21,917 bases of DNA from Synergistaceae bacterium UBA5560 (GTDB taxonomy: Bacteria; Synergistota; Synergistia; Synergistales; Aminiphilaceae): contig DIMS01000095.1 in NCBI GenBank assembly GCA_002425685.1, positions 13,464 to 35,380 of the forward strand, in the 5' to 3' direction. Both the position numbers and the translations under genes were made by a program. The notes under the pieces are model-generated. The model made no database searches, was not told the DNA's origin, and saw only the letters and a list, made by a program, of their open reading frames with translations. The first letter of the stretch is position 1; every line of letters starts with the position of its first letter. Positions 14,122-20,975 of this stretch are shown piece by piece.

Positions 14122-15378
14122 TCATCGCTCCTTATCCTGTTCGGCGGACGTGGCGGGGAGGATCACCGTGAAGGTTGTCCCCTCCGGGGAGGTATCCACC
14201 GACACGGTCCCTCCGTGTCCTCCGACGATCCGGTGCACGATGGAGAGCCCCAGCCCCGTTCCCTCCGGGCGGGTGGTGAAGAAGGGGTCGAAGATCCGCT
14301 CGAGCAGCTCCGCGGGAATTCCCGTTCCCTCGTCGGTGACGGAAAGGGCGATTCCGTTTCTGTGCCGGAATGCCCGGAGGATGACCCGTCCACCTCCGGG
14401 CTGGGCGCTCACGGCGTTCAGTGTCAGGTTGAGCAGCACCTGCTTCAGCTGTTGCGCGTCCCCCCAAAGGGAGGGACAGTCCGCCTCCACCTCCCGGAGC
14501 AGTCGGATGTTCGCGGCCCTGCAGGAGGAGGCGGTCATCTGTTCCGTCCAGGTGAGGATCTCCCCCGGGTCCACCGGGCCGAAGAGCGGTGTTCCCGGTC
14601 GTGCGTAGGTCAGAAGCTGGGAGACGGTCTGATTCAGTCGGTCCACTTCGCTGCCGAGCACCGCCAGATGTTCGGCGTCCTGGGGGGAGATGCCGCGCCG
14701 CAGCAGATCCAGGCGAATCCGCATGCTGGCCAGGGGGTTCTTCACTTCGTGGGCCACCGCGGCGGCGACAGAGCCCAGGGCCGCGAGGCGTTCCACCCGC
14801 GCCGCCTCTTTCTGGAAATCCTGCCATTGCTGTAGGTTGTCCACCATCTCGTTGAACGCCTCGTGCAGTGCCTCCAGTTCATAGGGACTCCGGGAAAGCG
14901 GGGGAAGGCGCACCCAGCGGCCGGAGCGCATCTGTTCGCACCCCCAGGCGAGAATTTTCATGGGGCGGGTCAGACTGTAGGCCAGAAACACCGCAAGCTC
15001 CACGGCGACGAGAAATCCGATGAGTCCCACCACGAGGACGTAGCGCTGATGGTAGACAAGAGCGGTGAGAATCGCCGTCCGGTCCAGGGAAAAGCGGCGG
15101 ACCATGCCGTCGGCGCTTTTGATCTCCTCCCCCGACTGCCCCGGAGACACCTCTCGCCAGGAAGGGGCCAGGGTCTGGAGAAGAACCTCCGTCCGGTCGG
15201 CGCGGAGATTTTCCGCGGCGGAGCGGGTGTTGTCGAAAAGAATGCGGGCCTCCTGGACGCGCTCCAGGAAGCCCTGGGTCAGGGCCGTTCCCACGGTGAG
15301 GCTTGTCAGTCCGATGGCCGCCGCCATGAGCAGTGCCTTGATGCGCGTTTCCGTGCTCCATGACCGAGGGCGCCTCAT
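14122..15378 (-). CDS. Membrane sensor histidine kinase, NtrB/ZraS-like
   Basis: This is the cognate kinase of the adjacent NtrC-type regulator, 418 residues. Membrane helix 1 about 13-33; extracytoplasmic part about 37-110; membrane helix 2 about 112-135; HAMP-like linker about 136-190; HisKA domain with H-box VAHEVKNPLASMR (phosphorylated His210). The ATPase domain carries the N-box LLNLTLNAVSA (about 315-325), G1 DEGTGIP (349-355), F-box FDPFFTTRPEG (363-373) and G2 GTGLGLS (373-379). No PAS domain is seen. ATG at 15378 has GGAGGAG about 6-7 bases upstream and overlaps the symporter stop (ATGA); the open frame further upstream, to 15753, lies inside the symporter gene in another frame and is not used. 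Signal unknown; the overlap with the symporter gene suggests it senses or is tuned by the transported solute. Confidence 0.95.
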   Translation of the reverse strand: MRRPRSWSTETRIKALLMAAAIGLTSLTVGTALTQGFLERVQEARILFDNTRSAAENLRADRTEVLLQTLAPSWREVSPGQSGEEIKSADGMVRRFSLDRTAILTALVYHQRYVLVVGLIGFLVAVELAVFLAYSLTRPMKILAWGCEQMRSGRWVRLPPLSRSPYELEALHEAFNEMVDNLQQWQDFQKEAARVERLAALGSVAAAVAHEVKNPLASMRIRLDLLRRGISPQDAEHLAVLGSEVDRLNQTVSQLLTYARPGTPLFGPVDPGEILTWTEQMTASSCRAANIRLLREVEADCPSLWGDAQQLKQVLLNLTLNAVSAQPGGGRVILRAFRHRNGIALSVTDEGTGIPAELLERIFDPFFTTRPEGTGLGLSIVHRIVGGHGGTVSVDTSPEGTTFTVILPATSAEQDKER

Positions 15379-16766
15379 CGCAGACTCCTCCAGGGGCTGA
15401 AATAGAGCAATCCCTCCAGGGCCAGGGCAGGCAGCAGGGCCAGCTCCGGGAGGATTCCGAGGACGACCGTGAGGAACAGGTGGAGCAGAAGCGCCGCGGC
15501 GAGAGGAAAGAACAGCTCTTTCCTGCGGGGCCTCCGGATCACGTAGAGGGGGAGGAAAAAGCAGATGGCCACGACGGTCCAACTGTAACGTCCGATGAGC
15601 AGGATCCCCGGCAGGCGGAGTTGGCTCAGGAAGAGCGCCACCGTTGCGATGAGCGCAATGGCCAGACGGTTTTTGAAGAGGAACCGGTCCTCCGCGACGA
15701 GATCCGCCCGTCTGCGTCCCTCCCTGGGAGAGAGATCGTAACAGAGAGAGCACGCGGCGAGGAGGAGCTGCGAGTTCGCGGTGCTCACCGCCGAGGCCAG
15801 CACCGCCAGAAAGAGCCCGAGGGCGGGAAGAGGCGGGAGCACGCTCTGGACGAGATCCGTGAAGGCCAGTTCGTCGCTGGCAGCCGAAACCCCTGGGAGG
15901 AGGACGAAGGAAGCAAGGCCGATGATCGTGAGTCCCACGTAGATGCCCCCGATGATGAGGGCCGAGAGCGCCAGGGTCGTGTAGGCGTCACGGGCGGTTC
16001 GGGCCGAAAGCAGACGGATGGCGTACTGGGGGTTTGCCGCCACGCCCAGCCCCCAGGAGAGCATCATGAGCAGTGTCACGAGGGGGCTCCACTCCTGATT
16101 CCAGGGATGCAGCATGGCCGGTGTGGTCTGTCGGAGCGCCTCGTGCACTGCCGAAAACGACCCCGCCCTGTTCAGGAGCGTCAGGGCCGCCAGTGCCACT
16201 CCTCCGGTGATGATGGCCAGATTCAGGACATCGCTCTTGGCCACCGAGGGAAGGCCGCCGAAGGTGGTGTAGAGGACGAAGAGGTAGACCAGCGACGAGG
16301 CCAGCAGGATCTTGATGTCCAGAAGCGCCCCCACAATTGTTCCGAAGGCCCGGAACTGGATGACGATGTAGAACGTATAGGCTCCCAGGAGGGACAGGGC
16401 GGAGAGAACGCGCAGACGCGGGTCTTCGAAGGTGTCGCCCAGCCATTGGGGAAGCGAGAGTGCCCGGCCCACCCGGAGTTTGCGGACGAGAAAGGGCATG
16501 AGGACCAGTCCGATGAGCCAGCCGTTGACGCTGCCGGTGAAGGCCACGTAGCCGTCCGTGTAGAGCCACATGGTGTACCCGAGGATGGACGCGGCGCTCA
16601 TCCAGGTGGCGACGAAGGTTCCCACCATGGGGCCCGGACGGAGCCTGTTGCCCCCCACGTAGAAGAGCCGACGGTCCTCCTTCCAGGAAAAGGCCTGTCC
16701 CGCGAGAAAGACGAGGGCCAGCGTATAGGCGCCGAAGGCGCACAGCTGCAGCAGCAGAACAGGCAT
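15375..16766 (-). CDS. Sodium:solute symporter (SSS/SLC5 family)
   Basis: Integral membrane protein of 463 residues with about 12-13 hydrophobic segments and the SSS pattern. It shows FYVGGNRLRPGPMVGTFVATW-type sequence near 35-56 (compare the FxxGGR...W start of family members), MSAASILGYTMWLYTDGY near 57-74, YIVIQFRAFGTIVGALL near 132-148, FGGLPSVAKSDVLN near 169-182, SWGLGVAANPQYAIRLLSA near 239-257 and an ASAVSTANSQLLLAACSLCYDL region near 329-350. It probably couples Na+ to uptake of an organic solute; the substrate cannot be read from sequence. ATG at 16766 has GGAGG 8 bases upstream, and the GTG at 16769 is an alternative. The start overlaps the stop of a small membrane-peptide gene (TGATG), and its end overlaps the kinase gene. 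Confidence 0.93.
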   Translation of the reverse strand: MPVLLLQLCAFGAYTLALVFLAGQAFSWKEDRRLFYVGGNRLRPGPMVGTFVATWMSAASILGYTMWLYTDGYVAFTGSVNGWLIGLVLMPFLVRKLRVGRALSLPQWLGDTFEDPRLRVLSALSLLGAYTFYIVIQFRAFGTIVGALLDIKILLASSLVYLFVLYTTFGGLPSVAKSDVLNLAIITGGVALAALTLLNRAGSFSAVHEALRQTTPAMLHPWNQEWSPLVTLLMMLSWGLGVAANPQYAIRLLSARTARDAYTTLALSALIIGGIYVGLTIIGLASFVLLPGVSAASDELAFTDLVQSVLPPLPALGLFLAVLASAVSTANSQLLLAACSLCYDLSPREGRRRADLVAEDRFLFKNRLAIALIATVALFLSQLRLPGILLIGRYSWTVVAICFFLPLYVIRRPRRKELFFPLAAALLLHLFLTVVLGILPELALLPALALEGLLYFSPWRSLR

Positions 16767-16885
16767 CACCGGCGCCTCCTCCGGAGAAAGAGGCAGAGGG
16801 CGACTGGTGCCAGGACGAGGAGGGCGAAGAGCCCCCAGTCCACGAACAGAAACGAAGAGAGTGAGAACGAATCCGGAATCGTCAA
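16766..16885 (-). CDS. Small single-span membrane peptide, likely symporter accessory protein (39 aa)
   Basis: A short frame starting with TTG at 16885 encodes 39 residues: a short polar N-terminus (MTIPDSFSLSS), then one strongly hydrophobic helix (about 12-34, FLFVDWGLF... to ...ALCLFL) and five terminal arginines. The arginine tail suggests an N-out, C-in orientation by the positive-inside rule. Its stop overlaps the symporter start in TGATG, the usual sign of coupled translation. A GAGGGAG ribosome-binding site lies 12 bases upstream of the TTG, a little far, which is the main doubt. I recall small one-helix accessory peptides encoded directly upstream of some SSS-family symporters; this fits in size, topology and place, but I could not compare sequences. 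Confidence 0.62.
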   Translation of the reverse strand: MTIPDSFSLSSFLFVDWGLFALLVLAPVALCLFLRRRRR

Positions 16886-16966
16886 AGCGTCATCGGGCTC
16901 CCTCGCGCTGGAATGGGTGACGGCGCAAGTTTCCGCCGGTCCCCTGAAGAGGCGGCCTGTCGGAAC

Positions 16967-16999
16967 GGGGGCGTTTTTTCCCGGGGGTCGGTTTTTTCC
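16967..16999. repeat. Imperfect tandem repeat in the symporter operon leader
   Basis: Two units of the form GGGGG-(2-4 bases)-TTTTTTCC follow each other (16967-16982 and 16983-16999, plus strand). On the minus strand these are A6 tracts next to C5 tracts, just downstream of the candidate promoter of the symporter operon. They could bend DNA, bind a regulator, or simply be a replication-slippage product. Confidence 0.5.
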
Positions 17000-17016
17000 G
17001 CGCGGACACCGCCGTC

Positions 17017-17025
17017 ATTGTACCA
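17017..17025 (-). promoter_or_regulatory. Extended -10 promoter for the symporter/kinase/sigma-54 operon
   Basis: TGGTACAAT on the minus strand: TGn (17023-17025) plus -10 TACAAT (17017-17022), identical to the chemoreceptor promoter element. The -35 region (TGATGC at 17 bases) is poor. Transcription would begin near 17010, about 125 bases before the TTG of the small membrane peptide. Confidence 0.5.
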
Positions 17026-17079
17026 TCCGGTGGATTGTGGCATCATGGCGGCAAAGTACGGAACGGGGAGGGATGCTTC

Positions 17080-17556
17080 GTGTTCACGCTCACCGCGGAG
17101 GAACTCCGTAACATGGCCATCGCGCTGGAGGAGACGGGGGCGAAGTTCTATCGCAACGCCGCCGGACTGCTTTCGCCCGATCCGCTCGCGAACCTGTTCA
17201 ACCGTCTCGCGGACTGGGAGGATCGGCACAGAGACCTTTTTTACGAACTCGGCTTCGACACGGAGGCAGGAGAGTTCGTCATCGCCGATCCCGACGAGGA
17301 GACCGCGGCGTATCTCCGGATTCTTGCAGGATCGCGGGTCTTCTCGGCGGAACCGAAGTGTCTTTCCGGCGACGCTCCGACCCGTAGAGACATTCTTCAG
17401 GACGCCCTGGACCGGGAGAAGGAGAGCGTCGTCTTCTACTCGAGCCTCCGACAGGTCGTCACCTCCTATCGGGGAAAGGAGATGCTGGAGCGCATCACCC
17501 GGGAAGAGCTCCATCACCTCCAGGTACTCGCCCGTGAGCTTGAGGCGTCGTCCTGA
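17080..17556 (+). CDS. Rubrerythrin-like ferritin-fold protein
   Basis: A 158-residue four-helix-bundle protein of the rubrerythrin/ferritin-like class, which binds a di-iron centre and usually acts in peroxide reduction or iron handling in anaerobes. Candidate iron ligands fall in the expected order: Glu17/18 in ALEETGAKFY, ExxH in EDRH (Glu47, His50), Glu113/115 in REKESVVFY, and ExxH in REELHH (Glu142, His145). The C-terminal rubredoxin Cys4 domain of true rubrerythrin is absent. GTG at 17080 is chosen because GGGAGGG lies 7 bases upstream; a longer frame to 17035 has no such site. It stands alone between two divergent units, in the same direction as the sulfite reductase operon 262 bases downstream. 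Exact function is unknown. Confidence 0.85.
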   Translation: MFTLTAEELRNMAIALEETGAKFYRNAAGLLSPDPLANLFNRLADWEDRHRDLFYELGFDTEAGEFVIADPDEETAAYLRILAGSRVFSAEPKCLSGDAPTRRDILQDALDREKESVVFYSSLRQVVTSYRGKEMLERITREELHHLQVLARELEASS

Positions 17557-17818
17557 TCCTGTGCGGTACCGAAGCGCGAAGAGGATCGGCGCGCCGCCGG
17601 GAATGCCGTCACACGTCCCGTCGAACGCGGTTTCGACGGCGTGAGCTGTTTCCGTGCGGTCATGGCGGGCGGCGTGTTCACCGGCAATCCGGTGCATGCG
17701 GGGGGATCGGACTGTGCCGCGGAACGACGGCCATGCCACGTGCGAGGAAACCGCGGGGAGTCAGAACGTTCCGCGTCACGCGAAAGCCGCTTGACGGGGG
17801 GAGAGGAGGAGATATCCT
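17557..17818 (+). other. Intergenic region before the asr operon
   Basis: No gene is supported. It contains the hairpin at 17612-17643 and, close to asrA, the ribosome-binding site GAGGAGGAG (17803-17811). A TTGACG/TATCCT pair (17791-17796, 17813-17818; 16-base spacer) looks promoter-like, but its start point would fall inside asrA, so the true asr promoter is not identified. Confidence 0.45.
17612..17643 (+). terminator. Possible terminator after the rubrerythrin-like gene
   Basis: CCGTCGAA (17618-17625) pairs with TTCGACGG (17632-17639) and the outer CACG (17612-17615) with CGTG (17640-17643) across a 2-base bulge. Only a short T-run (GCTGTTTCC) follows, so termination strength is doubtful. 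Confidence 0.35.
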
Positions 17819-18937
17819 ATGCGACCAATGCCGGGAAATGCCGCGGAGAGGGGGTACGCGCTTTCGGAAGTATCCTGTGACGCGTTGCTCCGGGAGTTCC
17901 GAAAGGATTTCCGCATTTTCGCGCCGGTGCGCCTGGAGGGGAGAGGGCGCTTTTCCGACACGGACATGGTCAGATACGGGGAGATACGAAATTTCCGGGA
18001 GATGGAACTGCGGGAAAAGAGCCTCTTTTCTCCCAAGGAAGTCCTCTTCCCTCCCAGCGAGACCCTTTTTCACTTTGCCGAGACGGGAGTGCGGGAACCA
18101 TCCCTTCTCCGGGAGGACGGAAAAGGACTTCTCGTTCTCCTTAGGGCCTGCGATATCGCCGGGGTGGATCGCCTTGACGCGATCTTCCTGGGAAACGGCC
18201 CGGAGAAAGATCCCTATTACGAGGCGAGACGGAAGCGGGTTGTCTTTGCCCTCATCGAGTGCGGTCCTCTGGGTGCGTCGCGCTCCGGTTCCTTCGGGAG
18301 CTGTTTCTGCGTCTCCATGGGCACGAACCGCGCCTCCGGCTATGCCCTCGTTCTGCGGCCCGAGGATGACGGCCTTTCGCTCTTTCTGGAGGATCCCGCC
18401 TTCGCGGCCTATCTTCCTCCGGACGCGGTGCGGACCAGTTATGCTCCGTCCTTTCCTCTGGAGGATCCTTTCCCGGTCCGCGTTCCCGATCCCGGGGACA
18501 TGTCCCGTGCCGTGAGAGAGGAGTCGCTTTTCTCCGCGGCGTTCTGGAAGGACTACGACTCCAGGTGCATCGCCTGCGGCCGGTGCAACACCGTCTGTCC
18601 CACCTGTTCGTGTTTCACGACCTACGATGTGACCTACGAGGAGAATGCCTCCGCAGGAGAGCGCCGCCGGGTCTGGGCGGGGTGTCACGTGGACCGGTTC
18701 ACCGACATGGCCGGAGGGCACCGTTTCCGGGAGAAATACGGGGCGCGCATGCGTTTCAAGACAATGCACAAGATCCACGATTTCCATCTTCGTTTCGGTC
18801 GTCACATGTGCGTGGGGTGCGGACGCTGTGACGACGCCTGTCCGGAGTACATTTCCTTCGCTGCCTGTATCGACCGGGTTTCCCGAGTCGTGGATGCCGC
18901 GGCATCCACGGGAGGTGATGACCATGACGCACGTTGA
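17819..18937 (+). CDS. asrA: Anaerobic sulfite reductase subunit A
   Basis: AsrA is the ferredoxin-like electron-transfer subunit of the NAD(P)H-linked anaerobic sulfite reductase (sulfite to sulfide, cytoplasm). The 372-residue product opens with a region typical of AsrA (ALLREFRKDFRIFAPVRLEG near 23-42, GRGRFSDTDMVRYGEI near 42-57) and carries two [4Fe-4S] cysteine sets near the C-terminus: CIACGRCNTVCPTCSC from residue 250 and CVGCGRCDDACPEY from residue 331. ATG at 17819 has GAGGAGGAG 7 bases upstream. Its last 14 bases overlap asrB. Electrons pass from AsrB through AsrA to AsrC. Confidence 0.96.
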   Translation: MRPMPGNAAERGYALSEVSCDALLREFRKDFRIFAPVRLEGRGRFSDTDMVRYGEIRNFREMELREKSLFSPKEVLFPPSETLFHFAETGVREPSLLREDGKGLLVLLRACDIAGVDRLDAIFLGNGPEKDPYYEARRKRVVFALIECGPLGASRSGSFGSCFCVSMGTNRASGYALVLRPEDDGLSLFLEDPAFAAYLPPDAVRTSYAPSFPLEDPFPVRVPDPGDMSRAVREESLFSAAFWKDYDSRCIACGRCNTVCPTCSCFTTYDVTYEENASAGERRRVWAGCHVDRFTDMAGGHRFREKYGARMRFKTMHKIHDFHLRFGRHMCVGCGRCDDACPEYISFAACIDRVSRVVDAAASTGGDDHDAR

Positions 18938-19826
18938 CCTGTGGAACGACTCTCCCGCCTCGTCTCGGGAGTGCGCGGAGGACTGTCGCTGCGGGCATGG
19001 TTCGGAAGAGCCCGGTCGGGGCAGTGGAAATCCCTATGCCTTTCGTTCTCTGCGCATTCGGGATATCCGTGTTCAGACAGAACAGGACGCAACCTTTCGC
19101 CTGGAATGGCCAGGGGATGAGGTGCCGCCTCCCCGGTCGGGCCAATTCTTTCAAGTCTCCCTTCCACGAATCGGCGAAGCTCCTCTCTCGGTGAGCGATG
19201 CGGGGCGGGATTTCCTGGAGATGACGATCCGCAGGGTCGGCCGGGTGACGGAGGGCATCTTCGCCTGTCGCCCCGGTGATGCGCTCTTCCTCCGTGGTCC
19301 TTACGGAAACGGTTTCGACCCCCGAGACTTCCGGGGGCGTCATCTGGTCGTGGCAGCGGGCGGCACGGGACTGGCCCCGGTGAAGGGGCTGATCTCCCAT
19401 TTCGCCTCCCGCGCCGGTGAGGTGACGCGGCTGGATGTGCTGGCGGGGTTCAAGACCCCGGGAGACGTGCTTTTTCGGGAGGAACTGGAGGTCTGGAAAA
19501 AGGGAGCGGCGGTGCGCGTTACGGTGGACAGGGGGACCACCGACTGGACGGGGCCGGTGGGTGTGATCACCACCCTTGTTCCCGAACTCGCCTTTCCGGA
19601 TCCGGAGAATCTCACCGTGGTGGTGGTCGGTCCGCCCCTCATGATGAAATTCACCGTGCTGGCCTTTCTCGATCGAGGTGTTCCCCTTGGGCGCATCCGG
19701 GTTTCCCTTGAACGCCGCATGTCCTGCGGAATCGGAAAATGCGGTCATTGTAAGATCATGGATCGTTATGTCTGTCTCGACGGTCCCGTTTTCGGCGCCG
19801 CCGAGGCGCTCGCCCTGGAGGATTGA
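18924..19826 (+). CDS. asrB: Anaerobic sulfite reductase subunit B (FAD/NAD(P)H-binding), with Cys-rich N-terminal extension
   Basis: AsrB is the flavin- and NAD(P)H-binding subunit that feeds electrons to AsrA/AsrC. From the ATG at 18924 (GGAGG 8 bases upstream, overlapping the asrA end by 14 bases) it has 300 residues. FAD-binding barrel about 37-140 with PRIGEAPLSVSD near 87-98 and LRGPYGNGFDP near 124-134; nucleotide-binding fold with AAGGTGLAPVKGL near 146-158 and VVVVGPPLMMKF near 232-243. The C-terminal cysteine set Cys268, Cys273, Cys276, Cys284 is spaced like the [2Fe-2S] site of PyrK-type reductases. The first 36 residues go beyond the usual AsrB start and include Cys17, Cys21, Cys23 and His25, which could bind metal. 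If the ATG at 18918 were used the protein would gain two residues. Confidence 0.95.
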   Translation: MTHVDLWNDSPASSRECAEDCRCGHGSEEPGRGSGNPYAFRSLRIRDIRVQTEQDATFRLEWPGDEVPPPRSGQFFQVSLPRIGEAPLSVSDAGRDFLEMTIRRVGRVTEGIFACRPGDALFLRGPYGNGFDPRDFRGRHLVVAAGGTGLAPVKGLISHFASRAGEVTRLDVLAGFKTPGDVLFREELEVWKKGAAVRVTVDRGTTDWTGPVGVITTLVPELAFPDPENLTVVVVGPPLMMKFTVLAFLDRGVPLGRIRVSLERRMSCGIGKCGHCKIMDRYVCLDGPVFGAAEALALED

Positions 19827-19840
19827 GAGGGGGGAAGAGC

Positions 19841-20836
19841 ATGCCGAGGGACATCGTGAGAAAAAAGATCACGAAGAACGCCTACCGCATCACCTCGAAA
19901 CGGGCCGAAACCTGTCTCCGCGTCCGCGTTCCCGGCGGGCATCTCGACGCCTGCCTCCTGGATGTCGTGCGTTCCATCGCGGAGCGGTTCGGCGACGGCA
20001 CGGTGCACCTGACGACGCGCCAGGGTTTCGAAATTCCCGGCATTCCTTGGGAACGCATGGCCGAGGTGAACAAGGCCGTCCGGCCCCTGCTGGAAGCGCT
20101 GGAGGTCCCCCTGGGTGTGACGTTTGTCGATCTCGACGGGGGGTACCCCGGCGCGGGAACGAGAAATATCTCCGCCTGTATCGGCAATCGTGTCTGTCCC
20201 TTCGCCAACTACGACACAACTGCCCTTGCGGGACGCATCGAGGCGGCGGTCTTTCCTCACGATTTTCACGTGAAGATCGCCGTCACCGGCTGTCCCAACG
20301 ATTGCATCAAGGCCCACATGCAGGACTTCGGCATCATAGGTCAGGCCATGGTGGAACAGGATGCGAGCCGCTGCATCGGCTGCGAGGCCTGTGCGAAGAA
20401 CTGCCTCAAGCGCGTCACCGGAGCCATTTCCATGAAGAACAACCGTGCCGTTCGGGATCCCCGGCGCTGCATCGGCTGTGGCGAGTGTGTCCTCGTCTGT
20501 CCCACCGGAGCCTGGAGCCGCGACCCCAGGAAATACTTCCGCATGGTGATTCTGGGACGCACGGGGAAGAAAAATCCCCGCATGGCCGCCACCTTTCTCG
20601 AATGGGCCGACGAGGAGGTGGTGCTCACGGTGCTCCGGAACTGCTACGCCTTCATCGATGCCCATATTGACCGCTCCCTTCCCAAGGAACATCTGGGCTA
20701 CATCGTGGACCGGGCGGGGTGGCCCGCCTTTCGGGAGGCGGTTTTGCAGGGCGTGTCCCTCGATCCTCCTCTCCGAGTGGCGGAAACCCTGGAGTTCTCC
20801 GGCTATTTCTACGAGAGGGATCGGGTCTTCCGATGA
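19841..20836 (+). CDS. asrC: Anaerobic sulfite reductase subunit C (siroheme catalytic subunit)
   Basis: AsrC is the catalytic siroheme/[4Fe-4S] subunit that reduces sulfite to sulfide. The 332-residue product shows the sulfite/nitrite reductase ferredoxin-like half (LTTRQGFEIPGIP near 57-69) and the siroheme-cluster cysteines Cys113 and Cys119 (ACIGNRVCPFANYD) plus Cys151 and Cys155 (TGCPNDCIKAHMQDFG), the family's C-x5-C...C-x3-C pattern. An inserted two-cluster ferredoxin domain starts at Cys178 (CIGCEACAKNC) and Cys210 (CIGCGECVLVCP). The start is ATG at 19841 after AGAGGGGGG; a TTG at 19823 overlapping the asrB stop is less likely. It lies 14 bases after asrB. Confidence 0.96.
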   Translation: MPRDIVRKKITKNAYRITSKRAETCLRVRVPGGHLDACLLDVVRSIAERFGDGTVHLTTRQGFEIPGIPWERMAEVNKAVRPLLEALEVPLGVTFVDLDGGYPGAGTRNISACIGNRVCPFANYDTTALAGRIEAAVFPHDFHVKIAVTGCPNDCIKAHMQDFGIIGQAMVEQDASRCIGCEACAKNCLKRVTGAISMKNNRAVRDPRRCIGCGECVLVCPTGAWSRDPRKYFRMVILGRTGKKNPRMAATFLEWADEEVVLTVLRNCYAFIDAHIDRSLPKEHLGYIVDRAGWPAFREAVLQGVSLDPPLRVAETLEFSGYFYERDRVFR

Positions 20837-20975
20837 GTGGAGGCTGGTGTTCGAAAGGGTCCCGTATGGAGTGCCGAAGAATAAAGACGGGAGCACTGTT
20901 TCCGGCAAGGCCCGCGAGAAGAATCTGAAAAAGGGAAAAACCGCGGCGAACGATGGAGAACGAGGAGGGACGTGC

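Noticed and set aside
12360..14171. 603-codon open frame on the plus strand opposite rpoN and the NtrC-type gene
   Set aside because: The minus-strand genes have full domain motifs; the plus frame is open only because of GC-rich third positions and has Arg/Gly-rich sequence without recognisable domains.
16927..16945. Sigma-54-like -24/-12 site on the minus strand upstream of the symporter operon
   Set aside because: A GG...TTGC arrangement is present, but the GG to GC spacing is 9 instead of the strict 10; the extended -10 element at 17017 is the better candidate.
15360..17111. 583-codon plus-strand frame opposite the symporter
   Set aside because: Antisense shadow of a hydrophobic protein; polar low-complexity content with no motif.
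16882..17739. 285-codon minus-strand frame opposite the rubrerythrin-like gene
   Set aside because: The plus strand has iron-ligand motifs, a ribosome-binding site and a ferritin-like pattern; the minus frame shows none and would cross the symporter promoter.
17791..17818. TTGACG / TATCCT promoter-like pair just before asrA
   Set aside because: Its start point would fall at about 17825, inside asrA, after a start codon that has an excellent ribosome-binding site.
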